A stretch of DNA of 64,000 bases. Source: Clostridium hydrogenum. GTDB lineage: Bacteria > Bacillota > Clostridia > Clostridiales > Clostridiaceae. The translations under genes were made by a program, and so were the position numbers. The notes below the pieces were generated by a model that was given only the letters and a program-made list of their open reading frames with translations, searched no databases and was not told the DNA's origin. Each line of letters begins with the position of its first letter. Within the stretch, counting starts at the first letter, position 1. Below, in pieces: positions 33,426-43,752 of the stretch. The stretch is taken from assembly GCF_021432385.1 (NCBI RefSeq), contig NZ_JAEACT010000003.1, positions 1,054,001-1,118,000 of the forward strand, written 5' to 3'.

Positions 33426-34044
33426 TCTTCATAGCAACTCCTTCTACTAAATTGGCTACAGCCTCACAAGCGTCAAGTACATCTTCCATATATTGATATA
33501 TTTCTCTCCATACAATTATATATAGAACATCATCTTTGTGCTTTGTAAATAAGCCTCTTATAGCCTTTCTAAATAGAAGGTCACCTTCTTCCTCAATCTT
33601 GTTTACTTCTATGATTATCTCTTGAAGTTTTTTACTCTTATTCATGTCTTTAAATTCTTTCATTAATTCTATTATTTCAGCGCATGATTTTACAATAAGA
33701 TCAGCTAATTCTTTTGCTTCTTCTGTAACAATTTGTACATCAAACATTACAAATCTACTTGCAACTACTTCCATAAAATCAACTATATCATCCATGGAAT
33801 TTGCTACAGCATAAATATCTTCTCTGTCAAAAGGGGTTACAAAAGTTTTATTAAGCTCGTTTAAAATGTTGTGCTGTTGGTAATCACTTTTATGTTCCAT
33901 ATCCTTTATTACCTTTAGCTTATTTTCACACTCTTCAGGCTTGTCTAGATAATCCTTAAATAGCATAGAAGTGTCATAAATTGTTTGCGCATTTTCAATA
34001 AATAAATTAAAAAACTTGTCATCCTTTGGTGATAAACTAAACAT
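33418..34044 (-). CDS. DUF47 / PhoU-like phosphate transport regulator
   Basis: 208 aa, all-helical and acidic (MFSLSPKDDKFFNLFIENA at the start; TPFDREDIYAVANSMDDIVDFME in the middle). This is the TIGR00153/DUF47 family that accompanies PiT transporters and resembles PhoU. It probably adjusts activity of the overlapping Pit protein. AGGAGG precedes ATG at 34044. The leader of about 150 nt contains the hairpin repeat at 34080-34127. Confidence 0.92.
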   Translation of the reverse strand: MFSLSPKDDKFFNLFIENAQTIYDTSMLFKDYLDKPEECENKLKVIKDMEHKSDYQQHNILNELNKTFVTPFDREDIYAVANSMDDIVDFMEVVASRFVMFDVQIVTEEAKELADLIVKSCAEIIELMKEFKDMNKSKKLQEIIIEVNKIEEEGDLLFRKAIRGLFTKHKDDVLYIIVWREIYQYMEDVLDACEAVANLVEGVAMKNA

Positions 34045-34079
34045 AAAATTCCTCCTAATACTTTTAAATATTTTTCATT

Positions 34080-34127
34080 AGACATCTAAAAAAATAAGTT
34101 AGACTTGTTATTTTCTTTAAGATGCCT
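34080..34127. repeat. Hairpin repeat with GATGCC arms, copy 2
   Basis: Matches 16413-16467 in GACTTGTTATTTTCTTTAAG and the inverted arms AGACATCTAAA/TTTAAGATGCCT. It lies in the 5' leader of the DUF47-pit operon, between its promoter and ribosome binding site, and could act as a leader hairpin there. Confidence 0.6.
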
Positions 34128-34199
34128 TATTGTAATACAAGAATTTCCATAAGCATTTAAATATTCTGAACAAATAAATCGTAAATACCAAACGGTACT

Positions 34200-34228
34200 A
34201 TTATAACATATAGGCAAACTACTTTCAA
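34200..34228 (-). promoter_or_regulatory. Sigma-A promoter of the DUF47-pit operon
   Basis: Minus strand: -35 TTGAAA (34223-34228), 17-bp spacer, -10 TATAAT (34200-34205). No PhoP boxes are obvious next to it, suggesting constitutive supply. In 34229-34364 I see nothing else. Confidence 0.75.
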
Positions 34229-34364
34229 AGTTAAAAGCTAAATTGCCAAAGCAAATCAAATAATATCCTATTTTAAATATATGTACATTATACAAATAAA
34301 TGAAATTTATATAATCATTTATAATTCTAACTTATTATAATTTGTAAAGAAGTAACATCCATCA

Positions 34365-34396
34365 AAAAAAGGGAAGCACTTGTGCCTCCCTTTTTG
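34365..34396 (-). terminator. Rho-independent terminator of rplM-rpsI
   Basis: Stem AAAAAGGGAGGCAC with partner GTGCTTCCCTTTTT on the minus strand, with a T-run TTTTTTTGATGG following. It lies just after the rpsI stop codon at 34409. Confidence 0.88.
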
Positions 34397-34408
34397 ATAA
34401 ATCCCCTA

Positions 34409-34801
34409 TTATCTCTTTGAAAATTGTGATGCTTTTCTTGCTTTCTTGAGACCGTATTTCTTTCTTTCTTTCATTCTTGGATCTCTTGTTAAAAATCCTG
34501 CTTTTTTAAGTTCAGGTCTTAAAGACTCATCTGCTTTTAATAATGCTCTTGAAATACCGTGTCTTATTGCTCCTGCCTGACCTGTAAATCCACCACCTAC
34601 TACACTTGCAATTACATCAAATTTTTCTTTAGTTCCTGTAAGTACTAGTGGTTGATTCATTATAAGTCTTAATGTATCAAGACCGAAATATTCTTCTGCA
34701 TCTCTTTTATTTATTGTAACTTTACCTTCACCAGGTACAAGTCTTACTCTTGCTATTGCCTTTTTTCTTCTACCAGTTCCTATATATTGTACTTTTGCCA
34801 T
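34409..34801 (-). CDS. rpsI: 30S ribosomal protein S9
   Basis: 130 aa, full length. [14 protein letters not shown] at the start and the C-terminal [12 protein letters not shown] tail, whose last basic residues reach the P-site tRNA in bacterial ribosomes. Follows rplM by 25 bp with AGGAGG; this L13-S9 pair is conserved across bacteria. Its transcript ends at the terminator at 34365. Confidence 0.98.
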   Translation of the reverse strand: MAKVQYIGTGRRKKAIARVRLVPGEGKVTINKRDAEEYFGLDTLRLIMNQPLVLTGTKEKFDVIASVVGGGFTGQAGAIRHGISRALLKADESLRPELKKAGFLTRDPRMKERKKYGLKKARKASQFSKR

Positions 34802-34826
34802 TTTATTTCCTCCTTCCAGTTACCAA

Positions 34827-35261
34827 TTAATATCTTAATTCTAAAACTTCTGGATTTTGAGCAGCATTATCGTGCTCAGCACCTTTATATACTTTTAATT
34901 TTTTAAGCATTTTTCTTCCTAAAACACCTGATGGAAGCATTCTTCTAACTGCTTCGTAGAATACGAAATCAGATTTAGTAGCTATTGCAGCTCTATAAGG
35001 TATTTCTTTTAATCCACCTGGGTAAAGTGAATGATGTCTTAACATTTTTTGATCTAATTTCTTTCCTGTTAAAACTATTTTATCTGAATTTACAACTATT
35101 ACATAGTCACCTGTGTCTACATTTGGTGTAAATATTGGTTTATTTTTACCTCTTAATATTGATGCGATCTGACTAGCAGCTCTTCCTAAAGTTAATCCTT
35201 CAACGTCAACAACATACCATTTTCTTTCAATTTCTTGTGGTTTTGCTAAATACGATTTCAT
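34827..35261 (-). CDS. rplM: 50S ribosomal protein L13
   Basis: 144 aa, full length; [19 protein letters not shown] near the N-terminus and [19 protein letters not shown] are family hallmarks. An early-assembly 50S protein. GGAGGGAAAAAAG precedes ATG. It is transcribed from the consensus promoter at 35349-35377 through a structured leader that may give autoregulation. Confidence 0.98.
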   Translation of the reverse strand: MKSYLAKPQEIERKWYVVDVEGLTLGRAASQIASILRGKNKPIFTPNVDTGDYVIVVNSDKIVLTGKKLDQKMLRHHSLYPGGLKEIPYRAAIATKSDFVFYEAVRRMLPSGVLGRKMLKKLKVYKGAEHDNAAQNPEVLELRY

Positions 35262-35342
35262 CTTTTTTCCCTCCTTGAACTTCTTCTGATCTTCTATGTG
35301 TAAGATCCGGGGCTAGTGGATCTTTAACTCATATTTACAAAC
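35262..35342 (-). ncRNA. Probable L13 leader (autoregulatory mRNA element)
   Basis: The leader carries a clean stem AAGATCC/GGATCTT (35302-35308 with 35318-35324) with a GC-rich loop, followed by a second AGATC block (35289-35293) that can compete for pairing. Position and shape fit the L13 leader family of low-GC Gram-positives; the assignment is by context and not by covariance. Confidence 0.5.
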
Positions 35343-35348
35343 AGTACT

Positions 35349-35377
35349 ATTATAATACAATTTGCCTGGTGTGTCAA
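35349..35377 (-). promoter_or_regulatory. Consensus sigma-A promoter of rplM-rpsI
   Basis: Minus strand: perfect -35 TTGACA (35372-35377), 17-bp spacer, perfect -10 TATAAT (35349-35354). The -35 box overlaps the truA stop codon. Confidence 0.93.
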
Positions 35378-36111
35378 TAGTAAAATACTTTTTCTAAACA
35401 CAATCCTCTAGCCGGTACTACCCTACCAGCCTTATTTCTATCTTTTAATACAATTATTTCTTTTACATATTTAGGTTCTATTTTACATTCTCCAACATCT
35501 AAAAGCGTTCCAACAATTATTCTTACCATATTGTACAAAAATCCATCTCCTGAAACATAAAATTTTATGTAATCAGCCTCTTTTATGACTTGAATATCTG
35601 TTATAGTTCTTATACTATCTTTTACACTACTTCCTGTGCTTTTAAATGCCGTAAAATCATGTTTCCCTAAAAAGTACTTTGCAGCTTCCTGCATAAGTTT
35701 AATATCTAATTTACGACCATACTGATAAACATAGTTTCTGTTAATAGCTGGCCTCTCATTTCTATTTAGAATAGTGTAACTGTACATTTTGCCATGACTC
35801 GCAAAACGTGAGTGAAAATCCTTTGATACTTCTTCAGAACTCAATACAACAATATCCTCTGGAAGTTTCTGATTTATAACTATATATAACTTATTACTTG
35901 GTATATTACTTTCCGTAAAAAAATTGCATACATAGGCCCTAGCGTGTACCCCCGAATCTGTTCTACTAGCTCCTATTAACTTAACTTTTTCACCTGTAAC
36001 CTCATAAATTGAATTTTCTATAGTTTCTTGTACTGTCCTTGGATTTTTCTGCTTTTGCCATCCAAAATAATTAGAACCATCATATTCAACTATAAGTTTA
36101 ATATTTTTCAT
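35374..36111 (-). CDS. truA: tRNA pseudouridine(38-40) synthase
   Basis: 245 aa from ATG 36111 (GGTGAGTG upstream); a TTG 12 bases earlier overlaps ecfT and is unlikely. It isomerises uridines 38-40 in the tRNA anticodon arm. The catalytic Asp lies in GASRTDSGVHARAYVCNF, and FLYNMVRIIVGTLLDVG is a C-terminal signature. It follows ecfT by five bases at the end of the ECF gene group, the usual Firmicute order. Cytoplasmic. Confidence 0.95.
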   Translation of the reverse strand: MKNIKLIVEYDGSNYFGWQKQKNPRTVQETIENSIYEVTGEKVKLIGASRTDSGVHARAYVCNFFTESNIPSNKLYIVINQKLPEDIVVLSSEEVSKDFHSRFASHGKMYSYTILNRNERPAINRNYVYQYGRKLDIKLMQEAAKYFLGKHDFTAFKSTGSSVKDSIRTITDIQVIKEADYIKFYVSGDGFLYNMVRIIVGTLLDVGECKIEPKYVKEIIVLKDRNKAGRVVPARGLCLEKVFYY

Positions 36112-36116
36112 ATCAC

Positions 36117-36920
36117 TCACCAAAAGTTAGTCCATACAGATACAAAAACAAGAATAGTTACAGCAAAAGTTGCAATATAATCTCTATTTGTAAATGCAAG
36201 TTGTTTCATCCTTGTTCTTCCCTCTCCACCTCTATAACATCTAGCCTCCATTGCCATAGCAAGCTCATCAGCCCTTCTAAATGAACTTATAAATAGTGGG
36301 ACAAGTATTGGAATTAAATTTTTAGCCTTATTTATAAAATTTCCTGAATCTATTTCTGCTCCTCTTGCCATTTGTGCTTTCATTATTTTATCAGTTTCAT
36401 CTATTAATGTTGGTATAAATCTAAGTGCTATAGTCATCATCATTGCAAGTTCATGTGCTGGCACGCCTATTTTCTTAAACGGATTTAATAGTTTCTCTAT
36501 TCCATCTGTAAGTTCAATAGGTGAAGTTGTAAGTGTCATAAGTGAAGTCCCTACAATCAAAAATATAAGCCTAACAGACATAAATGCAGCTAATATAAGT
36601 CCTTCTTTATATACGCTAAAAATGCTCCAATGAAATAGTGGTGAGCCCTTACCTGGTGTCATGAAAATATTTAATGCTCCAGTAAATATAATTAATATAA
36701 CTATCGGTTTTAGTCCCCTGTAAATGTAACTTAAATGTATTTTAGACATAAAAATTACAAATGCGGTAAATGCCACTATAAAAATATATCCTTTAAAATT
36801 ATTTACTAAAAATAAATCCACTATGTATACCAATGTTAATAATATTTTAACTCTAGGGTCTAATTTGTGAACGAAAGATTCACCTGGTATATATTGACCT
36901 ATCGTTATATCTTTAATCAT
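36117..36920 (-). CDS. ecfT: Energy-coupling factor transporter, transmembrane subunit EcfT
   Basis: 267 aa with about five to six membrane segments. The EcfT coupling-helix motifs are seen as [30 protein letters not shown] and the second Ala-Arg-Gly/Arg-rich stretch [16 protein letters not shown]. It links the two EcfA ATPases to interchangeable substrate-binding S components that import vitamins and metals. Overlaps ecfA2 by 8 bp. Confidence 0.96.
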   Translation of the reverse strand: MIKDITIGQYIPGESFVHKLDPRVKILLTLVYIVDLFLVNNFKGYIFIVAFTAFVIFMSKIHLSYIYRGLKPIVILIIFTGALNIFMTPGKGSPLFHWSIFSVYKEGLILAAFMSVRLIFLIVGTSLMTLTTSPIELTDGIEKLLNPFKKIGVPAHELAMMMTIALRFIPTLIDETDKIMKAQMARGAEIDSGNFINKAKNLIPILVPLFISSFRRADELAMAMEARCYRGGEGRTRMKQLAFTNRDYIATFAVTILVFVSVWTNFW

Positions 36921-37776
36921 TTTCCGCTCTCCCCAATACTTTAAGAATTTCTACCTTAGCTTGTTCTACAGTAAAAATATCTGGCGACACATTAAATCCT
37001 TTTTCTCTTAGTTTTCTTGCCAAGTACGTAACTTGTGGAACTGCTAAGCCAACACTTTCTAGTGTATCTACCTCACTAAATATCTCTCTAGGTGAGCCAT
37101 GCAATATACATTTTGATTTATTCATAACAAAAATTTTATCTGCTACCTTTGCAACATCTTCCATACTGTGTGAAACTAAAATTATAGTCATATTGTATTC
37201 TTTTTGAAGTTTCTTTATCTGAAAAAGTATCTCATCTCTTCCACTTGGATCAAGACCCGCAGTTGGTTCATCCAATATTAATATTTTAGGTTCCATTGCT
37301 ACAACACCTGCGATTGCAACCCTTCTTTTCTGTCCACCACTTAATTCAAATGGAGATTTATCTTTAAATGTTTCGTAATCTAATCCAACTATGTTCATTG
37401 CTCTTTTTACTCTATTATGTATTTCTTCATTGCTTAATTTTAAATTAGTGGGTCCATATGCTATATCTTTTTCTATTGTTTCTTCAAAAAGTTGATATTC
37501 TGGATATTGAAATACAAGTCCTATTTTTTTTCGTATATCACTTAATTTAACTGATTTTTCTGTTATATCTATATCATCAACGATGATTTTGCCAGATGTT
37601 GGCTTCAAAAGTCCATTAATATGCTGTATAAGCGTAGATTTTCCAGAACCTGTATGACCAATAAGAACGTTAAATTCGCCATCATTAATAACCATATTTA
37701 CGTTATCTAATGCCTTCTTTTCAAATGGTGTCCCAGGCATATAAACATGTGTTAAATTTTCTATTTTAATTGGCAT
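36913..37776 (-). CDS. ecfA2: Energy-coupling factor transporter ATPase EcfA2
   Basis: 287 aa ABC ATPase. Walker [11 protein letters not shown]-loop [13 protein letters not shown], signature [13 protein letters not shown], Walker [16 protein letters not shown] and the switch His in VSHSMEDV. Second ATPase of the ECF pair, overlapping ecfA1 by 16 bp and ecfT by 8 bp, which indicates tight translational coupling. Confidence 0.95.
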   Translation of the reverse strand: MPIKIENLTHVYMPGTPFEKKALDNVNMVINDGEFNVLIGHTGSGKSTLIQHINGLLKPTSGKIIVDDIDITEKSVKLSDIRKKIGLVFQYPEYQLFEETIEKDIAYGPTNLKLSNEEIHNRVKRAMNIVGLDYETFKDKSPFELSGGQKRRVAIAGVVAMEPKILILDEPTAGLDPSGRDEILFQIKKLQKEYNMTIILVSHSMEDVAKVADKIFVMNKSKCILHGSPREIFSEVDTLESVGLAVPQVTYLARKLREKGFNVSPDIFTVEQAKVEILKVLGRAEND

Positions 37777-38603
37777 AATTCACTCACCATCTCATCTATA
37801 GTTAGTATATCCTCTTTTACATGGATACCAGACTTATTTAATTCATACGCAAGTTCAGTCATCTGCGGAACATCTAAGCCTATTTTCTTCATAATTTCCA
37901 CATGACTGAAAACTTCCCTTGGGGTTCCTTCCTTCACAAGCTTACCTTTATCTATTACTACTATTCTATCTGCATTTACTGCTTCTTCCATAAAATGCGT
38001 TATGAGTACAATTGTCATATGGTTGTTTTTATTTAAATCCATTATTGTATTCATTACTTCTTCTCTTCCAGAAGGATCAAGCATAGCAGTAGATTCATCA
38101 AAAACTATACATTTAGGTTTCATGGCCAAAATTCCAGCAATTGCTACACGCTGCTTTTGACCTCCAGATAAAAGATGTGGTGCATGCTTTCTATATTCAT
38201 ACATTCCAACTTTTTTTAGTGAATCATCCACTCTTTTTCTTATTTCAGCAGGCTCAATTCCTAAATTTTCTGGTCCAAATGCTACATCCTCTTCAACTAT
38301 AGTAGCAACAAGCTGATTATCTGGGTTTTGAAATACCATTCCAGTTGAATGTCTTATATTCCATATATTTTCAGAATTTGATGTATCGAGTCCATCAACA
38401 ATTACTGTCCCAGAGCTAGGAACAAGCAATGCATTAAAGTGTTTTGCAAGTGTAGACTTTCCAGAACCATTCCTTCCTAGTATAACTAAGAACTCTCCCT
38501 TATTAATGCTAATATTCACACCATCTACAGCTACATTAGCAGTTTTATCCTCATTCTGGTATTCATATACTACTTCTTTGCATTCTATCATATTTTCACT
38601 CAT
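37761..38603 (-). CDS. ecfA1: Energy-coupling factor transporter ATPase EcfA1
   Basis: 280 aa ABC ATPase. Walker [11 protein letters not shown]-loop [14 protein letters not shown], signature [13 protein letters not shown], Walker [16 protein letters not shown] (Ser in place of the usual Pro after Glu) and switch His in ITHFMEEA. It forms a heterodimer with EcfA2. First gene of the ECF group, 62 bp after rplQ, with a hairpin in the gap. Confidence 0.95.
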   Translation of the reverse strand: MSENMIECKEVVYEYQNEDKTANVAVDGVNISINKGEFLVILGRNGSGKSTLAKHFNALLVPSSGTVIVDGLDTSNSENIWNIRHSTGMVFQNPDNQLVATIVEEDVAFGPENLGIEPAEIRKRVDDSLKKVGMYEYRKHAPHLLSGGQKQRVAIAGILAMKPKCIVFDESTAMLDPSGREEVMNTIMDLNKNNHMTIVLITHFMEEAVNADRIVVIDKGKLVKEGTPREVFSHVEIMKKIGLDVPQMTELAYELNKSGIHVKEDILTIDEMVSELCQLK

Positions 38604-38626
38604 ACAAACACCCCGATTATTAAAAT

Positions 38627-38654
38627 GGGGACTAAGTTATATTACTTAATCCCC
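38627..38654 (-). terminator. Weak terminator-like hairpin between rplQ and ecfA1
   Basis: Stem GGGGATTAAGT/ACTTAGTCCCC on the minus strand, with a 6-base loop, followed by ATTTTAATAAT. The short U-run suggests partial termination, which would lower ECF expression relative to the ribosomal genes. Confidence 0.55.
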
Positions 38655-38665
38655 TATACTCACTA

Positions 38666-39007
38666 TTACACTAATTCTAATATAACTTGTTCTGCTCCGT
38701 CGCCTCTTCTTGGTCCCACCTTATATATTCTTGTGTAACCACCGTTTCTTTCAGCATATTTAGGAGCCACTTCATCAAATAATTTTGCAACAACATCTTC
38801 TTCAGTTACAAAAGAAAGAACTTGTCTTCTAGCATGTAAATCTCCTCTTTTAGCAAGAGTAATCATTTTTTCTGCTAATCTCTTAGTTTCTTTAGCTCTT
38901 GTATCTGTTGTTTCTATTTTACCATGTTTTAAAAAGCTTGTTACCAAGTTTCTTAACATTGCTCTTCTTTGATCAGTAGGACGACCTAACTTACGTTGTA
39001 TTGCCAT
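38666..39007 (-). CDS. rplQ: 50S ribosomal protein L17
   Basis: 113 aa, the short bacterial form. [20 protein letters not shown] at the start and [17 protein letters not shown] at the end are diagnostic. Last ribosomal gene of the rpoA group, 100 bp after rpoA with a hairpin between. Confidence 0.98.
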   Translation of the reverse strand: MAIQRKLGRPTDQRRAMLRNLVTSFLKHGKIETTDTRAKETKRLAEKMITLAKRGDLHARRQVLSFVTEEDVVAKLFDEVAPKYAERNGGYTRIYKVGPRRGDGAEQVILELV

Positions 39008-39036
39008 AACTTTACCTCCTTACTTAATACATATTT

Positions 39037-39065
39037 TAGGCTTTACTTATTTGAAATAAAGCCTA
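39037..39065 (-). other. Hairpin between rpoA and rplQ
   Basis: Inverted arms TTAGGCTTTA and TAAAGCCTAA around TTTCAAATAAG on the minus strand, with no following U-tract. It probably stabilises or punctuates the polycistronic mRNA rather than terminating it. Confidence 0.5.
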
Positions 39066-39107
39066 ACTTTTATCTTAATTTCAATAAAGATATTAAGTAG
39101 TCATTAT

Positions 39108-40055
39108 TTAATCATCTAATAGTTTTAGTGATAAACCTAAACCTGTAAGTTTTTGTTCAACTTCTTCTAATGACTTTTTACCTAAATTTCTAACCTTCAT
39201 CATATCATCCATAGATCTCTGAGTTAATTCTTGAACAGTATTTATACCTGCTCTCTTTAAACAATTATAACTTCTAACCGAAAGATCAAGTTCTTCTATT
39301 GTCATTTCTAGAACTTTTTCTTTTTTATCTTCTTCTTTTTCAACCATTATTTCAACGTCATCTGCATGATCTGTAAGAGTCATAAATAATTTAAAATGCT
39401 CTATTAATATCTTTGCAGCTAAGCTAATGGCTTCTTCCGGTCTAATTGTTCCATTACCCCATACTTCTAAGGTTAATTTATCATAATCGGTTATTTGGCC
39501 AACTCTTGTATTTCCAACAGAAAAGTTAACTCTTTTGATTGGAGAATAAATTGAATCAACCGCGATAGTACCTATTGGCATGTCATCTCTCTTATTTCTA
39601 TTTTGAGTTACATAGCCTCTACCTTTATTAACTTCGATTTCCATATATAGCTTTCCATCATCATCAAGAGTTGCTATATGTAAATCTTTATTGACTACTT
39701 CCACATCTCCATCAGTCTTTATATCATTTCCTGTAACTTCACCAGGTCCCTTTGCATCAATATATATTGTCTTAGGTCCCTCACCATTCATCTTAAGGCA
39801 TAAAGCTTTGATATTAAGAATTATTTCTGTAACATCTTCTTTTACGCCCTTTACAGTTGAAAATTCGTGAAGTACTCCCTCAATTTTTACTGAGTTAGCA
39901 GCAACTCCTGGTAATGATGAAAGAAGTATTCTTCTTAGTGAATTACCAAGTGTAATTCCATATCCTCTTTCAAGAGGTTCAACGACAAATCTGCCATATG
40001 AACCATCATCTGTAGACTCAACACATTCTATTTTTGGTTTTTCTATTTCTAACAT
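39108..40055 (-). CDS. rpoA: RNA polymerase alpha subunit
   Basis: 315 aa, full length. The N-terminal dimerisation domain (about 1-230) includes [26 protein letters not shown] short acidic linker (KEEDKKEK) leads to the C-terminal domain (about 245-315) that touches UP-elements and activators ([26 protein letters not shown]). Lies between rpsD and rplQ as in most Firmicutes. Confidence 0.98.
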   Translation of the reverse strand: MLEIEKPKIECVESTDDGSYGRFVVEPLERGYGITLGNSLRRILLSSLPGVAANSVKIEGVLHEFSTVKGVKEDVTEIILNIKALCLKMNGEGPKTIYIDAKGPGEVTGNDIKTDGDVEVVNKDLHIATLDDDGKLYMEIEVNKGRGYVTQNRNKRDDMPIGTIAVDSIYSPIKRVNFSVGNTRVGQITDYDKLTLEVWGNGTIRPEEAISLAAKILIEHFKLFMTLTDHADDVEIMVEKEEDKKEKVLEMTIEELDLSVRSYNCLKRAGINTVQELTQRSMDDMMKVRNLGKKSLEEVEQKLTGLGLSLKLLDD

Positions 40056-40116
40056 TTATAACCCTCCTTAAAAATAAAATGGCAACCTATTTGAGGGCAA
40101 CTGATTCTACTTAAAA

Positions 40117-40737
40117 TTATTTGCTGTATAACTCAACGATTAATGTTTCATTAACTGGAACATCAATTTCTTCTCTCTTTGGTTCAGCAACTATTTTAGC
40201 TTCAAAATTATCATAGTTAGCACTGATCCATGCTGGTAAAGTTTTTGGATTTTCTGCAAAAGTTTTGAATTTTTCAGTTCCTCTACTCTTTTCACTTACC
40301 TGTATTACATCATTAACTTTTAAAGTATAAGATGCTATATCAACTTTCTTTCCATTTACAAGGAAATGTCCGTGATTAACTAATTGTCTTGCTTCATTTC
40401 TTGAAGCTCCATAGCCTACTTTGTAAACTACGTTATCAAGTCTTAATTCAAGAAGTTTTAACAAGCTTTCACCTGTTATCCCCTTAACTCTTTCTGCTCT
40501 TTTATAGTAAGTTCTGAATTGTTTTTCAAGAACTCCGTATATTCTCTTTGCTTTTTGTTTTTCTCTTAATTGCAAACCATAGTTTGAAATTTTCTTTCTT
40601 TCTTTACCGTGTTGTCCTGGCACATATCCTCTTCTTGAGAATGCACACTTATCTGTAAAACATCTATCTCCCTTAAGAAATAGTTTCAAACCTTCTCTTC
40701 TGCATATTCTGCAGACAGCTCCAGTATATCTTGCCAT
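40117..40737 (-). CDS. rpsD: 30S ribosomal protein S4
   Basis: 206 aa. The N-terminus has four cysteines (CRICRREG and CFTDKCAF), the zinc-binding C+ form. The S4 RNA-binding domain is at about 90-155 ([27 protein letters not shown]). A primary 16S binder. Located before rpoA rather than isolated as in Bacillus. Confidence 0.98.
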   Translation of the reverse strand: MARYTGAVCRICRREGLKLFLKGDRCFTDKCAFSRRGYVPGQHGKERKKISNYGLQLREKQKAKRIYGVLEKQFRTYYKRAERVKGITGESLLKLLELRLDNVVYKVGYGASRNEARQLVNHGHFLVNGKKVDIASYTLKVNDVIQVSEKSRGTEKFKTFAENPKTLPAWISANYDNFEAKIVAEPKREEIDVPVNETLIVELYSK

Positions 40738-40764
40738 TAAAAATTACACCTCCTGTACTCTTAA

Positions 40765-41160
40765 TTAAACTCTTCTTCTTTTAGGTGGTCTGCAGCCATT
40801 ATGTGGGATTGGAGTTACATCTTTAATTAAAGTAACTTCTAAACCTGCAGCCTGTAATGACCTGATAGCAGCTTCTCTTCCTGCTCCTGGTCCTTTTACA
40901 AATACGTCAACACTCTTCAAGCCATGTTCCATAGCAGCTTTTGCAGCTGTTTCTGCTGCCATTTGTGCAGCAAAAGGTGTGCTCTTTCTTGAACCTCTGT
41001 AACCTAATCCACCTGCACTTGCCCAAGATAATGCGTTACCTACTGCATCAGTTATAGTAACTATAGAGTTATTAAATGTTGATTTGATATGAGCACAACC
41101 ATGCTCAATATTTTTTTTCTCTTTTCTTCTTCTAGTCTTTTTATTTTTCTGTACTGCCAT
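40765..41160 (-). CDS. rpsK: 30S ribosomal protein S11
   Basis: 131 aa, full length: [19 protein letters not shown]-type [12 protein letters not shown], and the C-terminal [13 protein letters not shown] signature. Lies 15 bp after rpsM with GGAGGGAAGACG before ATG. Confidence 0.98.
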   Translation of the reverse strand: MAVQKNKKTRRRKEKKNIEHGCAHIKSTFNNSIVTITDAVGNALSWASAGGLGYRGSRKSTPFAAQMAAETAAKAAMEHGLKSVDVFVKGPGAGREAAIRSLQAAGLEVTLIKDVTPIPHNGCRPPKRRRV

Positions 41161-41175
41161 CGTCTTCCCTCCTTA

Positions 41176-41547
41176 TTACTTTTTCTTTTTAGCGCCAACG
41201 GCTCTCTTTGGACCTTTTCTTGTTCTTGCATTAGTCTTAGTTTTTTGTCCTCTAACTGGAAGACCTTTTCTATGTCTAATTCCTCTGTAACATCCAATTT
41301 CAATTAATCTCTTTATGTTTAAAGCAACTTCTCTTCTTAAGTCACCTTCAACTTTGAAATTCTTATTAACATAATCTCTTAATGCATTAACTTCTGCTTC
41401 ACTTAGGTCTTTAACTCTAGTATCAGCATTAACACCTGTAGCTTCAAGTATTTTTCTTGAGCTTGGTATTCCTATGCCAAATATATAAGTTAAACCAATT
41501 TCTACTCTTTTTTCTTTAGGTAGATCAATACCTGCTATTCTTGCCAT
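41176..41547 (-). CDS. rpsM: 30S ribosomal protein S13
   Basis: 123 aa. Start [36 protein letters not shown] and a basic tail [12 protein letters not shown] that contacts tRNA in the P site. Separated from rpmJ by about 130 bp with no additional gene seen. Confidence 0.98.
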   Translation of the reverse strand: MARIAGIDLPKEKRVEIGLTYIFGIGIPSSRKILEATGVNADTRVKDLSEAEVNALRDYVNKNFKVEGDLRREVALNIKRLIEIGCYRGIRHRKGLPVRGQKTKTNARTRKGPKRAVGAKKKK

Positions 41548-41679
41548 TAAAATTTACACCTCCTAGGTTTATACATATAAAAATAGTTAATATATATTAA
41601 ATAGTTTCAGGCAACAAATCATATTGAGTTGCTGGCAGCCGTTCCTAAAACCTATATTAGCATAATTTAAAAATTATCC

Positions 41680-41808
<129 letters not shown>

Positions 41809-42027
41809 TTACTTAGCTCTCCATGTGATTCTTCCTCTTGACAAATCATATGGCGAAAGTTCAACTGTAACTTTGTCACCAGGCAATATTCTTATAAAGT
41901 TCATTCTTAATTTTCCAGAAATATGTGCTAATATTTTTTGACCACTTTCGAGTTCCACTTCAAACATAGCGTTTGGTAAAGATTCTAATACTTTACCCTG
42001 CATTTCTATAACATCGTCTTTTGACAT
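41809..42027 (-). CDS. infA: Translation initiation factor IF-1
   Basis: 72 aa from ATG 42027 (AAGGAGG 11 bases upstream). An in-frame extension to 42087 would overlap the KOW gene and is not used. OB-fold signature [21 protein letters not shown] and [18 protein letters not shown] are present. Blocks the A site of the 30S subunit during initiation. Confidence 0.97.
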   Translation of the reverse strand: MSKDDVIEMQGKVLESLPNAMFEVELESGQKILAHISGKLRMNFIRILPGDKVTVELSPYDLSRGRITWRAK

Positions 42028-42034
42028 AAGGTAA

Positions 42035-42313
42035 TCAAACCTCCTTATTAGTGCATACTGATTGCAGAAAATTTCTAACAGTTGCATTGTTAACTTGCTT
42101 TTTTAAAATTATATCATTTTTTATTTCATCAGAAACAATCTTTGTAACGGAAAGATGCTTAAGCTTCTTCTTTTTAGGTTTTTCAATACTTCTTAGTCTA
42201 CCATCAGAAATATAAACATAATTTTCATCAATTACATCAATTATAATGAAACAATTTTCTTTATCTCTTCCTGCCTTTGAGTAAACAACTTTACCAAGAT
42301 AGTCATTGTTCAT
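42035..42313 (-). CDS. KOW-domain RNA-binding protein (L14e/L6e/L27e-like)
   Basis: 92 aa. The N-terminal half has a KOW-like motif ([21 protein letters not shown]) followed by a basic segment ([11 protein letters not shown]). Such small proteins sit between map and infA in many clostridia and are annotated as KOW or RNA-binding proteins, presumably tied to translation. 12 bp after map, 7 bp before infA. The exact role is unknown. Confidence 0.85.
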   Translation of the reverse strand: MNNDYLGKVVYSKAGRDKENCFIIIDVIDENYVYISDGRLRSIEKPKKKKLKHLSVTKIVSDEIKNDIILKKQVNNATVRNFLQSVCTNKEV

Positions 42314-42325
42314 ATATTCACCTCG

Positions 42326-43075
42326 TTAACACAATGTCAGTATTTCTGACCCGCCCTCAAGTATTGCAACTGTATTCTCATAATGAGCAGATAAACTGCC
42401 ATCTTTTGTAACTACTGTCCATCCATTTTCTAGTGTTACAACTGGGTATTCCCCTACATTAACCATAGGCTCTATAGCCAAAACCATTCCACTTACTAAT
42501 TTAGGTCCTCTGCCAGGTCTGCCGTAATTGGGTACTTCTGGATCTTCGTGCATTTCAGTACCTATTCCGTGACCTACATATTCTCTAACAAGTGAATATC
42601 CAAAACTTTCAGCATAACTTTGAATTGCATAAGATATATCTGTAAGCCTATTTCCAACTACTGCCTTCTCTGCACCTTTAAAAAAGCTTTCCTTTGTAAC
42701 ACTAATAAGATTTTCTGCCTCTTTTGAGATTTTGCCAACAGGAAATGTTCTTGCTGCATCTCCTTGATATCCATTTAATATAGCACCGCAATCGATACTT
42801 AATATGTCACCTTCTTCAAGATGACGTTTTTTAGATGGTATACCATGAATAACTTCTTCATTAATTGATGTACATATGGAACCAGGAAAACCGCCATATC
42901 CTTTAAAGGATGGTATTCCTCCGTGGCTTCTAATGTAACTCTCAGCCAATTTATCAAGTTCTTCAGTTGTAATGCCAGGTTTAACTTTTTCTTCTAACAT
43001 ATTAAGTGTTTCACCTGTAAGTTTACCTGCTTTTCTCATATATTCAATTTCAGTATTATTCTTAATAATTATCAT
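42326..43075 (-). CDS. map: Methionine aminopeptidase, type I
   Basis: 249 aa. Removes N-terminal Met from new proteins. Metal-binding residues are visible: Asp in LSIDCGAILNGYQGDAARTF, His in YVGHGIGTEMHEDP, and Glu in AIEPMV and LENGW. There is no N-terminal zinc-finger or SecA-like extension. Its start directly abuts the adk stop codon. Confidence 0.97.
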   Translation of the reverse strand: MIIIKNNTEIEYMRKAGKLTGETLNMLEEKVKPGITTEELDKLAESYIRSHGGIPSFKGYGGFPGSICTSINEEVIHGIPSKKRHLEEGDILSIDCGAILNGYQGDAARTFPVGKISKEAENLISVTKESFFKGAEKAVVGNRLTDISYAIQSYAESFGYSLVREYVGHGIGTEMHEDPEVPNYGRPGRGPKLVSGMVLAIEPMVNVGEYPVVTLENGWTVVTKDGSLSAHYENTVAILEGGSEILTLC

Positions 43076-43726
43076 TTAATCATTCTCTCCTAAGATATTG
43101 CTAATATCTTTAAATACTTTATTGATATCTTGAGTGCCATCTACAGCTTTGAGTACATTCTTAGATTTATAATATACTACAAGCGGCTCTGTCTGCTTAT
43201 CGTAAACTTCTAATCTCTCCTTAACAGTTTCTTCTGTATCGTCTTTTCTTTGAACAACTTCACTTCCACATAAATCACATATTCCTTCAACTTTAGGAGG
43301 ATTGAACTTAACATGGAAGCTAGCTCCACATTTAGTGCAAACTCTTCTTCCGGTCATCCTATCGAATATATCTTCTTTAGGTACATCGATTAAAATAGTT
43401 GCATCGATTTTTTTACCATTTTGGCTCAAAAATTTATCTAATGCTTCTGCTTGCTTAACTGTTCTTGGGAAACCATCTAGTAAGAAACCATTTTTGCAGT
43501 CATCTTTTGTTAATCTATCTTTAACTATATCTATAGTTACTTCATCTGGGACTAAGAGTCCTTTATCCATAAATTGTTTAGCTCTTATTCCAAGCTCAGT
43601 GTTTTGACTTATATTTGCTCTGAATATATCACCAGTTGATATATGTGGAACCTCAAAATTACTGCTAATTAATTTAGCTTGAGTTCCTTTTCCTGCCCCT
43701 GGAGGACCTAATAATATTAAATTCAT
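43076..43726 (-). CDS. adk: Adenylate kinase
   Basis: 216 aa, long form. P-loop [10 protein letters not shown] (residues 6-15). The LID contains a Cys4 zinc site (CTKC and CDLC), as in Gram-positive enzymes, then the [13 protein letters not shown] region. Interconverts ATP, ADP and AMP. Between secY and map as in Firmicutes. Confidence 0.98.
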   Translation of the reverse strand: MNLILLGPPGAGKGTQAKLISSNFEVPHISTGDIFRANISQNTELGIRAKQFMDKGLLVPDEVTIDIVKDRLTKDDCKNGFLLDGFPRTVKQAEALDKFLSQNGKKIDATILIDVPKEDIFDRMTGRRVCTKCGASFHVKFNPPKVEGICDLCGSEVVQRKDDTEETVKERLEVYDKQTEPLVVYYKSKNVLKAVDGTQDINKVFKDISNILGEND

Positions 43727-43752
43727 TTAATCATCCCCAATAATCAATATAT

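Noticed and set aside
41809..42087. Longer IF-1 with N-terminal extension
   Set aside because: The extension overlaps the KOW gene, lacks a binding site and is not part of the 72-aa IF-1 family.
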